DNA of 64,000 bases, from positions 1-64,000 of the forward strand of contig NZ_JAKUDS010000010.1 of assembly GCF_023221775.1 (NCBI RefSeq), written 5' to 3'. The position numbers and the translations under genes were made by a program. The notes beneath the pieces were generated by a model that was not told the DNA's origin, did no database searches, and worked only from the letters and a program-made list of their open reading frames with translations. Of this stretch, positions 36,986-46,396 are shown piece by piece. The stretch's first letter is position 1, and every line of letters starts with the position of its first letter. The DNA comes from Enterococcus cecorum (lineage in GTDB: Bacteria; Bacillota; Bacilli; Lactobacillales; Enterococcaceae).

Positions 36986-38455
36986 CTATTTGCCATTTTC
37001 AATAAATTCATCTAATTGTTTTTGAATATCTTTTTGAACATCATCCCATCCAGCTTGTTTTAACTCTTTAACTAGCTCTGGAATTGTTGTTTCAGGATCA
37101 ATAGAACCAGTATTTAGGTTTGCTTTATATCGATTCATCACATTCATAATATTGGATAACTGAGTTTTAACTTTATCAGTTTTAGCATTGAAACCTAAAA
37201 TAGGAGAAGTTTTTGCTTTTTCAATACTTTCATCACGTTCCTGTACTTGTTTTTCAGTAATAGTATCTTGAGTATATAAAATCATATTATTACCAGTATT
37301 CCAAGCAGCCATATGTTGATTTGCTTTATATCCTGAAAGTAATTTAACTTGATTGTCACCTACTTTTTCCCAAGCCTTACCTTCCACACCATACACAAGC
37401 CCATTTAATAATTCTGGATCAGTGTTAAGTAAATTTAGAAATTCTACAGCTTTTTCTTTATTCTTTGAAGTGTTCGAAACAACAAAGTTTGCCATTTGTG
37501 CTTGGCTTGTCGTTTTAACTTGCTCTGTTAAAGGTCTTGAAGTTAAATCTTGTTGTGCTGCATTACGCAAAATTGTATCACCATAATCCATTGGTCCTTG
37601 AGTTTCTTCACGCATGAACCAAGTATTACCTTCTAATGGAAATCCTGTTGTATTTGTCGCTGCATCAGTTGGAATCAAACCTTCTTTATACCATTGATGT
37701 AATGTTTTTAGACTTTCTTGAAAATCTTTATCTTCATACTGATTAATAATCACTGGCTTATCATTACTATCTAATCGAACAGCAAATGGATAATCTTTGC
37801 CTAAAGGATAGTCCATATTTGCAGAAGCATTGAAGTTTTGTCCTATAGCAAAAGCAGCAATTTTAGGTTCCTTCTTATGAAATTCGCGTAAAATTTCTGT
37901 AGCAGATTGATAAGATCCGTCTACTTTAGAAATATCTAGATTATATTTTTTAACATATTGGTCATTAAAAGTTAATACTTGTTGCCCCCAAGCATTACCG
38001 TAAACTGGAATAGCATATAATTTCCCATCAACTTCATTACCTTTGATGTACATTTCTGGCAACTGATCTAAATAATCTTTAGCATATTTCTTAGATAGCT
38101 CTGTTAAATCTGCAAAAGCACCTTTTTGCGCATTAGCAACATAATGATAAGCAAATGCAATATCATAACTTTCGCCGGAATTAATTATTGTAGGCATCTT
38201 TTTGTCCCAGTCACCCCAGCCAATATACTGGATATCAACAGTTACACCTATTTTATCTTTGATACGCTTATTAGCAATTTTCATTAATTCATCAAAATTT
38301 TCTGGTTTATCACCAACTTGATACATCAGTAAAGATTTAGAATCTCCAGTTTTTGTATCCTTTGATGACGACTTATTTTGATTCCCACAAGCAGCTAAAC
38401 TAATAGCAAGTAAAGTAGCTGCACTAACACCAATAAATTTTTTCCAAGTCTTCAT
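36986..38455 (-). CDS. Glycan-binding lipoprotein of an LplABC/Ngt-type ABC importer
   Basis: A 489-residue solute-binding protein. The signal peptide ends in the lipobox LAISLAACGNQ, so Cys 23 or near is lipidated. The body is a family 1 extracellular binding protein, and the C-terminus (ILGFNAKTDKVKTQLSNI, then KQAGWDDVQKDIQKQLDEF) has the DUF3502 character of LplA/YtcQ-type proteins. In S. pneumoniae the binding protein NgtS of similar size and layout delivers N-glycans to two permeases. Here the same three-gene layout is found next to mannosidase genes, which supports a high-mannose glycan as substrate. AAGGAGG precedes the ATG. Confidence 0.9.
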   Translation of the reverse strand: MKTWKKFIGVSAATLLAISLAACGNQNKSSSKDTKTGDSKSLLMYQVGDKPENFDELMKIANKRIKDKIGVTVDIQYIGWGDWDKKMPTIINSGESYDIAFAYHYVANAQKGAFADLTELSKKYAKDYLDQLPEMYIKGNEVDGKLYAIPVYGNAWGQQVLTFNDQYVKKYNLDISKVDGSYQSATEILREFHKKEPKIAAFAIGQNFNASANMDYPLGKDYPFAVRLDSNDKPVIINQYEDKDFQESLKTLHQWYKEGLIPTDAATNTTGFPLEGNTWFMREETQGPMDYGDTILRNAAQQDLTSRPLTEQVKTTSQAQMANFVVSNTSKNKEKAVEFLNLLNTDPELLNGLVYGVEGKAWEKVGDNQVKLLSGYKANQHMAAWNTGNNMILYTQDTITEKQVQERDESIEKAKTSPILGFNAKTDKVKTQLSNIMNVMNRYKANLNTGSIDPETTIPELVKELKQAGWDDVQKDIQKQLDEFIENGK

Positions 38456-38524
38456 TAGAAAACCTCCTTGTAAAATATATCTATTAAATAGACATTATTT
38501 GCCTATTTATTATTATCAATACTC

Positions 38525-39451
38525 CTACTCTTTAACCCCACCGATGGTTAATCCTCCTACAAAATACTTTTGGAAAAATGGGTAAGTTAATGCAATCGGT
38601 AAAGTAGAAACGACAACTATTGCCATTCTAGCCGATTCAGAAGGTAAAGCAGCTAAACCACCTTGAATTTGAGCACCCATTCCTGCATTTTTGGCTAAAA
38701 AGTCTAAATTACTTTGAATCTTCATAAGCAAGTATTGTAACGGAACTAAATCATCATTTTGAATATACAGTAACGCATTGAACCAATCATTCCAGTATCC
38801 TAATGCAGCAAATAAGCTAATCGTAGCTATTCCTGGCACAGCTAACGGTAAAACTATCTTCATAAAAATTTTTAATTCACTAGCACCGTCCATCCTGGCA
38901 GATTCAATAATACTGTCAGGTACTGTTTTTATGAAAAAGGTCCTCATAACTAATATATTAAATGGTCCTAATGCCATCGGTAAAATTAGAGCCCAAATAG
39001 TATCTTTCAAGAACAGCATATTACTTACAATTAAGTAGGTAGCTACCATTCCTGGGGTGAATAACATAGTAACTAGCGCGAATATTGTAAAAAATTTTCT
39101 AAACGGGAAATTAGAACGAGAAATAACATAAGCATATAATGATGTCATCGTTGAATTAACAACCGTTCCCAAAACAGTCACCAATACCGTAACTCCGAAA
39201 GCTTTGAATATCTTTGAACTCATCTGACCAGCAAAAATATAGGAATACGCAGCTGTAGAAAATTCTTTTGGCCAAAATCGATATCCTAGCTCAGCTAAAG
39301 AGTGCTCTTCTGTTAGCGATATCATAACTACAAAGAAAAAGGGAAGTACACAAGATAAAGCAAAGAGAGCAATGATAATATTGAAGATCAAATTGGCTGT
39401 TGGATTAAAGTTGCGAATTTCAACTTTGGTAACCTTCTCTTTTTTTCGCAT
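38525..39451 (-). CDS. ABC sugar permease (LplC/YtcP type)
   Basis: A 308-residue inner-membrane permease with six hydrophobic helices. The EAA loop that contacts the ATPase is IESARMDGASELKIFMKIVLP. The N-terminus lies in the cytoplasm (FNPTANLIFNIIIALFALS). It ends PFFQKYFVGGLTIGGVKE, typical of the LplC/YtcP group. It works with the permease encoded 12 bp upstream and the lipoprotein downstream. No ATPase gene is in the locus, so a shared MsmK-like ATPase encoded elsewhere probably drives it, as in streptococci. Confidence 0.92.
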   Translation of the reverse strand: MRKKEKVTKVEIRNFNPTANLIFNIIIALFALSCVLPFFFVVMISLTEEHSLAELGYRFWPKEFSTAAYSYIFAGQMSSKIFKAFGVTVLVTVLGTVVNSTMTSLYAYVISRSNFPFRKFFTIFALVTMLFTPGMVATYLIVSNMLFLKDTIWALILPMALGPFNILVMRTFFIKTVPDSIIESARMDGASELKIFMKIVLPLAVPGIATISLFAALGYWNDWFNALLYIQNDDLVPLQYLLMKIQSNLDFLAKNAGMGAQIQGGLAALPSESARMAIVVVSTLPIALTYPFFQKYFVGGLTIGGVKE

Positions 39452-39463
39452 CTCAAAACCTCC

Positions 39464-40408
39464 TTAAAACAGTGCTGAATCAGGTTCAATCCTACGTACA
39501 ATAAAATTGGTAATCAACAATAATATTGCCCCAACAACTGATTGATATAAACTTGCAGCTGAAGACATCCCTATATCTCCTGTTGCTGTTAACCCATTAT
39601 AAATATATGTATCTAACACTGAAGTCACCTGATATAATGCTCCATTATTTCTAGGCAAATTATAAAACATTCCAAAATCAGCTCTAAATATACCACCAAT
39701 ATTTAATATCAATAATACCATCATCATCGGAACAATCTGAGGAATTGTAACATTTTTTATTTGTTGCCACTTACTTGCACCATCAACCATTGCAGCTTCG
39801 TAATAAGTTGGATCAATCCCCATGACAGACGCATAGTAAATAATGCTGTTATATCCTAAACTCTTCCATACATTCATAATAACAAAAATTAATGGCCACC
39901 AAGTTGGATCTGTATACCAATTAATAGCTGTTTTGCCATGATGTACTAACCATGTATTGATTATCCCTTTATCAGGACTTAAAAATGCGTAAAGAAAATA
40001 TCCAATTACGACCCATGATAAAAAATAGGGTAATAATGACATTGTATGGTATACCTTAACTAATTTTTTATTTCTCAATTCACTCATAACAATTGCAAAT
40101 GTAATGGCAAAAAATAAATTAAAGGCTAAAAATACTAAATTATATGCCAATGTATTCCGAGTAATTAACCAGGCATCTTTTGAAGCAAATAAAAATTTAA
40201 AGTTTTCAAACCCAATCCATTTACTAGAGATTAAACTATCGATAAAACCGTTTGGTGAAATATGAAAGTCTTTAAATGCAACTATATTTGCAAATACAGG
40301 TATATAGAAGAAAAATATAAACCAAACAAAACCTGGAAGTGCCATAAGTATTAATGCTTTATAGCGCCAAACATTCTGCCAAAATCCGACCTTTCTTTTT
40401 TTACCCAT
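39464..40408 (-). CDS. ABC sugar permease (LplB/YteP type)
   Basis: A 314-residue permease with six hydrophobic helices. The EAA loop is YYEAAMVDGASKWQQIKNVT, and the C-terminal helix block ends NFIVRRIEPDSALF, as in the LplB/YteP group. I start at the ATG at 40408, with GAGGAGG 10 nt upstream; the frame is open nine codons further. It is the first gene of the importer operon and lies 122 bp downstream of a 19-bp perfect inverted repeat that holds copies of the regulator's likely operator. Confidence 0.92.
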   Translation of the reverse strand: MGKKRKVGFWQNVWRYKALILMALPGFVWFIFFFYIPVFANIVAFKDFHISPNGFIDSLISSKWIGFENFKFLFASKDAWLITRNTLAYNLVFLAFNLFFAITFAIVMSELRNKKLVKVYHTMSLLPYFLSWVVIGYFLYAFLSPDKGIINTWLVHHGKTAINWYTDPTWWPLIFVIMNVWKSLGYNSIIYYASVMGIDPTYYEAAMVDGASKWQQIKNVTIPQIVPMMMVLLILNIGGIFRADFGMFYNLPRNNGALYQVTSVLDTYIYNGLTATGDIGMSSAASLYQSVVGAILLLITNFIVRRIEPDSALF

Positions 40409-40530
40409 AAATAAACATCCTCCTCTCAACACCATTCAATTAACTTTACGAATTAAGCATAGCATCATATTGACCTATTATTAATGAACAAACTTAAGAA
40501 ATATTGAAACAAACTTTAGATAGTACAAAA

Positions 40531-40575
40531 AAACTGATATTTGATATATTATTGAGATATATCAAATATCAGTTT
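40531..40575. promoter_or_regulatory. 19-bp perfect inverted repeat: operator copies and ntpJ terminator
   Basis: Arms 40531-40549 (AAACTGATATTTGATATAT) and 40557-40575 are perfect inverse copies with a 7-nt spacer. Each arm holds ATTTGATATAT, which is 11 of the 16 bases of operator O1. On the minus strand the hairpin is followed by seven T, so it can also end ntpJ transcription. It sits between ntpJ and the importer operon, a fitting place for a regulator site controlling transport. Confidence 0.6.
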
Positions 40576-40613
40576 TAATTAGAAATTCTTTCACGTCGCC
40601 AGATAGTCTATAT

Positions 40614-41975
40614 CTACCCCACCAAGACGCTTTCATAAGGATATTGGTAGCGACAAGTTGTCTTTTGATTATTGGACATGAGTGAGAATAATACCGTCAT
40701 AATACCCACTCTTCCGATATACATTAACCCAATAATTAATAACTTCCCAAATTCCGTTAAATCCGGGGTTAATCCCATTGTTAGACCAACTGTCCCAAAA
40801 GCTGAGAACACTTCAAAAGCCGCGTACTCAATCCCATTTTGACGTGGTAAATGTTCAGTAGCTGATAAAATCATAATCGAGATGACACAAAGACTTAACG
40901 TGATAAAGAATAAGGTCATCGCACGAAATACCGCAGACTCTTTAATAGAACGACCAGCAAATTCAGCGCGTTGTCTACCCTTTAATAGCGAAATCATCTG
41001 AATTAAGACGACCCCAAAAGTAGTTGTTTTCAAACCACCGGCAGTCGATCCAGAAGTTCCCCCGATATACATCAAGAACATCGTTAAAATCAACCCTGGA
41101 TTAGACATCGCCGCATAATCTACAGAGTAAAAACCGGCTGTTCTTGGCGTAACTGACATAAATAAAGTATTCATCAAACGAACCAAGAAGTTATCGCTTT
41201 GAACTAAGTAACGCCCATTATGCTCAGAGAAGAAGAAAATCACGAAGCCACCAAGCAACAATAACCCAGTCATCATCAACGCAATTTTACTATGCATGGA
41301 CATCCGCTTAGTATGTTTATACTGTAATAAATCACGCCAAACTAAAAATCCTAAGCCCCCAGAAACAATCAAGAAAGAAATGACCAATAAAATATAGGGA
41401 TCATTTTGGAAAGGCACTAAACTATCTCCGAATAAATCAAAACCAGCATTACAAAAACTAGAAATTGCATGGAAAAGGGCAAACCAAATTCCCTTAATGA
41501 TACCGTAACGTGGAACCAAATCAATTGCTAATAACACCATTCCCGTTGTCTGAATTGCAATCGAAAACTTTAATACATACAAGGTTAACTTCATGACACC
41601 AGACATATCATCTAGGTTTAAAGCTTCTTTTAAAACAATTCGAGTGCTCAGATTGACCTTTTTCTTCGCTAAGGTATAAAAAATAATTGGCAGCATCATA
41701 AAGCCTAAACCACCCATTTCAATTAAAATCATGATGATGATTTGACCAAAAATACTCCAATGTTGTGCTGTATTTAATGTCGTCAATCCCGTTACACAAG
41801 TCGCTGAAGTTGCGGTGAATACAGCATCTAAAAAATTCGTAAATTGACCACTTTGCGAACTAATCGGTAAGGAAAGTAAAAAGCCTCCGGTCAAAATAAT
41901 TATCGCAAATCCTAGAGATAAAAATTTGACCGGCCCTAATTTTTGAATATTACTCTTTTTTTCTTTTTTTAACAT
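40614..41975 (-). CDS. ntpJ: Trk/Ktr-type K+ transporter subunit NtpJ
   Basis: A 453-residue membrane protein of the TrkH/KtrB family with about eight to ten helices and four selectivity-filter-like loops (TATSATCVTGLTTL, HAISSFCNAGFDLFG, YIGGTSGSTAGGLKT, SAFGTVGLTMGLTPD). In E. hirae NtpJ is a Na+-dependent K+ transporter encoded at the end of the ntp operon. Here it is 5.5 kb from ntpD, with a PTS operon between. It has its own likely promoter (42015-42043). AAGGGG precedes the ATG. A regulatory RCK partner (KtrA) is not in the window. Confidence 0.93.
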   Translation of the reverse strand: MLKKEKKSNIQKLGPVKFLSLGFAIIILTGGFLLSLPISSQSGQFTNFLDAVFTATSATCVTGLTTLNTAQHWSIFGQIIIMILIEMGGLGFMMLPIIFYTLAKKKVNLSTRIVLKEALNLDDMSGVMKLTLYVLKFSIAIQTTGMVLLAIDLVPRYGIIKGIWFALFHAISSFCNAGFDLFGDSLVPFQNDPYILLVISFLIVSGGLGFLVWRDLLQYKHTKRMSMHSKIALMMTGLLLLGGFVIFFFSEHNGRYLVQSDNFLVRLMNTLFMSVTPRTAGFYSVDYAAMSNPGLILTMFLMYIGGTSGSTAGGLKTTTFGVVLIQMISLLKGRQRAEFAGRSIKESAVFRAMTLFFITLSLCVISIMILSATEHLPRQNGIEYAAFEVFSAFGTVGLTMGLTPDLTEFGKLLIIGLMYIGRVGIMTVLFSLMSNNQKTTCRYQYPYESVLVG

Positions 41976-42014
41976 TTTCGCCCCTTCATTTCAATAAACT
42001 AAATCCTCATTCTT

Positions 42015-42043
42015 ATTGTACCGCAATATCATAACCGAGTCAT
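42015..42043 (-). promoter_or_regulatory. Candidate promoter of ntpJ
   Basis: On the minus strand ATGACT and TACAAT are separated by 17 bp, about 40 bp ahead of the ntpJ start codon. The -10 is good and the -35 fair. Confidence 0.4.
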
Positions 42044-42187
42044 CTCATAAAAGCAAGCCTTATTCAAAAATCTGATGGAAAGTAAAAATTTGATTACAAA
42101 AATTAAGCAATACAGGGGCTAAAAGCTATTTCCAAATTATCTTGACTAACAGCTCTGCTGATTTTGTACATAAGTTTAGCTGAAGTA

Positions 42188-44686
42188 TTATGTTTCATTA
42201 GAACTTATAATTTCATATATAACATATAGTTCCCAGTTTGATATTTCTATTCGATAAAATTGCTCTAAACTCAAAATAATACCTTTCATATTAGGATAAA
42301 ATATTTTACCATTAATCATCAATGTGTTTAAATCGACTGGCACTTCATAGCTTTCTGACCCTAACATGGTTCGCTCAATCAACAAGGCCATATGCATCAT
42401 CATATTGAATTTCATTTTTGTTTCCAGCTTCATTGAAAAGCGTCTTTCTAATTGTTCTATCATTAATTCGACTTGTTTAATGATAACATTTGGATTTAAA
42501 AACTCTAATTTTTCAGATAACCCTTCTCTTGAAAAGAAATGTATACAATCATTAATCATTTTTTCTAGGGCATTCTCATGAATCAAGTGTGTAAACTTTT
42601 TGGCCCAATCCTTAGTCTCCCCGAACGCATCCAATAAATTAATGTATGGAATATCCTCAGTCGTATCAATATAAGAGGTGCTGATAATCAGTGAAGTTTC
42701 TCTCAGATAATCTTCTTCCTCTTTAGAACGCTCTAATGTTTCAATTAGATCATTATATTTTAAAACAATCAATTTAATATCTGCAAAAATATATTTCCGC
42801 ATGATATTCTTGATTTCATTAGCTACATCTATTCCAGAGATGCTAGAAATAATAATATTTTTCTCAACTGCAAATCCTTCAAAATACTGTATCTGTGTTT
42901 TAAAGTTTTTTTCAGCTATCTTCGCAATATTATTGAATAGCTGGTTATCAATCAATTGCTGTCCAATTTCAAGTGCAAAAGAAGTTGTCAAATTATTGAT
43001 AACCAAAAGTTTTCCTAAAATTTGTGGCTTCAAATTCTTATATAACTGCGTTAGCGATCCCATATCAACTAACATGATAACACCTTGTGAAGTGTCTCGT
43101 TCGGCTAGCCATTCTTTCACTTTATTAATTGTATCTTTAATCGAAGCAGTTAAAGGCATATTGATGGCATCAAATAAATATTCTCCACACATCTCATTAG
43201 CAACCGCCTGAATACTTGAAGCAGTATTTTCTCCATGCGCAACAAGTAATGCCTGATAAGAGATGTTTTCAGAAATTACTCCGATTAACAAGAGCACTAA
43301 AACTTGTTCACAAAACTGACGATATTCGACATGGATATTTTCTGTTATCTTCTTGGCAAATAACAGTGTACGAGGGTATCGCACTCTTAATTCAGAATCC
43401 TCCCTTATAAATACAGCTTGATTAGCAAATAAATGGGTTAATTTGGCGGTATAACCCAAGATTTCTTTCTGAAGCTTATGATGATTTAGATATCGTTTTT
43501 TGCTATTGACTAAGTGATTGTAGATTTCGTTGTAAATATATGAATTTTCGACATCTAAATTGGCGATAAAATGATAGCAAAACTGTAGTAGATTTTCTTT
43601 TTTTACTTCAACAGGATCTTTTGAATCGAGAATTTGCTGAAAATTTTTCAGTAGTTCCGACTGTTTTTCACCAATAGTTTGTTTCTCCTTTTTTTCTATC
43701 AAAATCATATCTGTCGAAGGATTGCCGATAAAAACGATGCCTTCCATTAGGCCTTTTCTCAAACCATCTGCACAGAGTAATAAAATACGATTAGACAAAC
43801 TCCCTACATTTCCTCTTTCATCCAAATAAATTAACTCATCAAATATCGCTTTACTCACTTTAATTGGGTAATGGATTTTCTCTGATTCTTTAGCAAATAA
43901 ATGAGATACCAGTTCCATACGTTCATAAATCGGGCGACTTGGATAGGAGGGAAGTTCAACAGTTGCAGCTATTCTACGATAAAAGGTTGGTAATAAAACT
44001 TTCTCAGGATCTTCTGTGGTAGCAAATAATAAACGAACAGTTGATGAAATCTGTTTCTCTTCACCTATTTTTCTAAAAGAACCTGTATCCATAAACTGAA
44101 ACAGCTTTTCTTGATTTTCATAAGATAAGCGATGCACTTCATCTAAAAATAATACAGATTGATCTGCTTGTTCCAGCAGCCCCTTTTTTTCTTGCTCTGC
44201 TCCTGTAAATGATCCTTTGGCATAACCAAACAATATAGAAGAAAGTAATTCTGGGTTATTTGCATAATCTGCACAGTTGAATGTATAAAAGCGATTTGCA
44301 CCGGTAACTCGTTTTTGTTTTAAGAACTCGAAAATCAACTGCGCTAAATAACTTTTTCCAACACCACTTTCTCCATGAATTAATATCGGCATACCATTGG
44401 GTGGATACATAATCGCCGATACACACCGCTCAATCGCTTGTCTGGCACTCCCTCTATAACCAATATATTGCTCAAAAACCTCTACCGATTGATTCTCTAC
44501 AGCTAACTGCCAATACACTGGCTTCGTACCTGTTTGAATCACATCTCCACGCTCTAGTAGTTCATTCAGATATAAGCTAGTTACTGAACGACTTAAATGG
44601 ATGGCCTCAGCTACCTCAATAGTGGTCAACGGTTTTGGATACATATTGAGTATCTCCATTAGCTTATAATACGTTTCTTGCCTCAT
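42188..44686 (-). CDS. levR: LevR-type sigma-54-dependent transcriptional activator
   Basis: An 832-residue activator. Residues about 1-75 are a winged helix (LTTIEVAEAIHLSRSVTSLY). About 80-330 is an AAA+ domain with Walker A GESGVGKSY, the sigma-54 contact loop GSFTGAEQ (GAFTGA variant) and Walker B VLFLDEVH. The C-terminal half holds PTS regulation domains and an EIIA-like domain (LLVAHGENTASSIQ, His present), with a final PRD whose His is in MMMHMALLIERT. It should activate the -24/-12 promoter at 47341-47356 with RpoN, and be controlled by PTS phosphorylation. It is encoded after the PTS genes, past a terminator hairpin. Confidence 0.92.
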   Translation of the reverse strand: MRQETYYKLMEILNMYPKPLTTIEVAEAIHLSRSVTSLYLNELLERGDVIQTGTKPVYWQLAVENQSVEVFEQYIGYRGSARQAIERCVSAIMYPPNGMPILIHGESGVGKSYLAQLIFEFLKQKRVTGANRFYTFNCADYANNPELLSSILFGYAKGSFTGAEQEKKGLLEQADQSVLFLDEVHRLSYENQEKLFQFMDTGSFRKIGEEKQISSTVRLLFATTEDPEKVLLPTFYRRIAATVELPSYPSRPIYERMELVSHLFAKESEKIHYPIKVSKAIFDELIYLDERGNVGSLSNRILLLCADGLRKGLMEGIVFIGNPSTDMILIEKKEKQTIGEKQSELLKNFQQILDSKDPVEVKKENLLQFCYHFIANLDVENSYIYNEIYNHLVNSKKRYLNHHKLQKEILGYTAKLTHLFANQAVFIREDSELRVRYPRTLLFAKKITENIHVEYRQFCEQVLVLLLIGVISENISYQALLVAHGENTASSIQAVANEMCGEYLFDAINMPLTASIKDTINKVKEWLAERDTSQGVIMLVDMGSLTQLYKNLKPQILGKLLVINNLTTSFALEIGQQLIDNQLFNNIAKIAEKNFKTQIQYFEGFAVEKNIIISSISGIDVANEIKNIMRKYIFADIKLIVLKYNDLIETLERSKEEEDYLRETSLIISTSYIDTTEDIPYINLLDAFGETKDWAKKFTHLIHENALEKMINDCIHFFSREGLSEKLEFLNPNVIIKQVELMIEQLERRFSMKLETKMKFNMMMHMALLIERTMLGSESYEVPVDLNTLMINGKIFYPNMKGIILSLEQFYRIEISNWELYVIYEIISSNET

Positions 44687-44705
44687 TCATTCCTTCTCCA
44701 CTTCT

Positions 44706-44733
44706 AAAAAGCGTGGATAAAAACCCACGCTTT
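44706..44733 (-). terminator. Terminator between the EIID gene and levR
   Basis: The stem AAAGCGTGG / CCACGCTTT (44708-44716 with 44725-44733) is followed by T on the minus strand. LevR expression then depends on read-through or on a promoter within the 22 bp before its start, which seems unlikely. Confidence 0.75.
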
Positions 44734-44743
44734 ACGTTATATT

Positions 44744-45571
44744 CTAACATATACCTAGTAATCCAAGCAATATTCCTAATACCATGATACTAAGCATAAC
44801 GACGTTGACATTGACTTTCTTTTTTAACATCCAGAATGCTAAAAATGTTACAGTTAATGGTACAATACCGATGAATAGTTGATTCAAATAATCTTGAATT
44901 TTCATTACTTGGTCGCTACCTTTAACAGAAACTTCTAAAATGGTTTTAAATTTGACATTAGATGCGGTCATACTTCCCATCATCATTAAACCCAACATAC
45001 TAGAACATTTAGTCAAGATCTTCATACCGCCAGATTCATACATTCGTTGAATAAAGTTCGCACCAACAGAATAACCGCTATATAATGCATAATAATGAAT
45101 GAAAAATGCTGGAATATTATATAAAAGTAAGAAAACAATCGCACCTAAAAAAGACCCAGTATTCGCAATTGAAATACCAATCCCTGCTGCAATCACACGT
45201 AATATCCCCCAGAAAAATGAATCCCCAATACCTGAAATAGGTCCCATCAAGGAAGCTTTCACTGCTGTAATTGAACTGGCATCAAAGGTAGGATCTTCAC
45301 TATTGCGTTTTTCCATTGAAGCAACTAGCCCCATAATAAAGTTATTGATGTGCATCGTTGCATTAAACCATGTCGTGTGACGAGTAATAGCCTCTGCTTG
45401 TTCTTCTTTTGTCTTATAAAAACGGTTAATGACTGGCAAAAGGGTATAAATAACCCCAACAGCGTGATATTGTGTTGCCCCAGTTCGACTCGCATTCATC
45501 GTCCATGAACGCCAGAACACAGAGCGTAACATTTTTTTATCTTCAGTTGTTAAATTTTCTTGTCCTCTCAT
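44744..45571 (-). CDS. PTS mannose/fructose/sorbose-family IID component
   Basis: A 275-residue EIID protein. The N-terminal cytoplasmic part (LTTEDKKMLRSVFWRSW) and the segment SLMGPISGIGDSFFWG are diagnostic of the mannose-family IID. Hydrophobic helices lie towards the C-terminus. It forms the membrane complex with EIIC, whose stop codon it overlaps by 4 nt (ATGA). It is the last of four PTS genes and is followed by a terminator. Confidence 0.95.
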   Translation of the reverse strand: MRGQENLTTEDKKMLRSVFWRSWTMNASRTGATQYHAVGVIYTLLPVINRFYKTKEEQAEAITRHTTWFNATMHINNFIMGLVASMEKRNSEDPTFDASSITAVKASLMGPISGIGDSFFWGILRVIAAGIGISIANTGSFLGAIVFLLLYNIPAFFIHYYALYSGYSVGANFIQRMYESGGMKILTKCSSMLGLMMMGSMTASNVKFKTILEVSVKGSDQVMKIQDYLNQLFIGIVPLTVTFLAFWMLKKKVNVNVVMLSIMVLGILLGLLGIC

Positions 45572-46383
45572 GCGAAAAAGTCCTCCTCTTCAGCTTCTTG
45601 TGTAGATAAACCATTTGTATTAGCAACTGTGGAACGGGTAGTCATCAAATCTTTTATCTCTAAATCACGTTGCGCACTTACGATACAAATAACAACACCA
45701 ATAACCGCCACTGCTACTGCTGGAAGTTGCAAATACGCCGTTAATACAAAACCAAGTAGATAAAATACAGCTAATTTATTATCCCATAATAATTTCATCA
45801 ACATCGCAAATCCAACTGCAGGTAATAATCCTCCAGCTGCACTTAAACCATTCATCACATTTTGTGGAATATTTTCGACAAACAATTCAACAGGACCACT
45901 ACCCGCAACGATTCCAATAAATGAAATGGAAGAAATAATCAAGTAATAAATAATCCAAGTACCATAATGTAACGCTACAATCGTCTTTTGATTGTTTTCT
46001 TTTGCTGCTTTATCTAATATAGGTGCAAACATATTCATAAAGACATTTTTTAAAAACATAACAACAAAAGCAGCTAACATCCCAATTGGAACAGCTAAAG
46101 TCAAAGCAGCTTTTTGTTCAATATTAGAAATAATTGCGAAAGTTGTTGCCAAGGTCGTTGCCGTAACTGGTTCAGCAGCGATGACACCACCAATATTTAC
46201 ATTTCCTAAGAAGATTGCTTCTAAAGAGGCCCCCATTAATATTCCGGTCTTCATATCCCCCATTAATATTCCGGTAACAAGTCCTACTACCAACGGACGT
46301 TCCATCATACTCTGCCCAGTCAGATAGTTCCCACCAAAACAAATGAATACTGCTAATGCAGCTAATAATCCGTACACTACCAT
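45568..46383 (-). CDS. PTS mannose/fructose/sorbose-family IIC component
   Basis: A 271-residue EIIC protein with about seven hydrophobic helices. RPLVVGLVTGILMGDMKTGI, MGASLEAIFLGNVNIGG and AAEPVTATTLATTFAI are typical blocks of the mannose-family IIC. Together with IID it makes the sugar channel. The sugar is not evident; separate A and B genes and LevR control suit the levan/fructose, sorbose or gluconamide-like group as well as mannose. Confidence 0.95.
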   Translation of the reverse strand: MVVYGLLAALAVFICFGGNYLTGQSMMERPLVVGLVTGILMGDMKTGILMGASLEAIFLGNVNIGGVIAAEPVTATTLATTFAIISNIEQKAALTLAVPIGMLAAFVVMFLKNVFMNMFAPILDKAAKENNQKTIVALHYGTWIIYYLIISSISFIGIVAGSGPVELFVENIPQNVMNGLSAAGGLLPAVGFAMLMKLLWDNKLAVFYLLGFVLTAYLQLPAVAVAVIGVVICIVSAQRDLEIKDLMTTRSTVANTNGLSTQEAEEEDFFA

Positions 46384-46396
46384 CTATGTTCCTCCT

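Noticed and set aside
41976-42187. Possible ntpH gene before ntpJ
   Set aside because: Only a 22-codon frame without similarity or a good ribosome binding site is present.
42801-43211. A 136-codon plus-strand frame opposite levR
   Set aside because: It is the reverse of the conserved EIIA-like region and has the hydrophobic bias typical of antisense frames.
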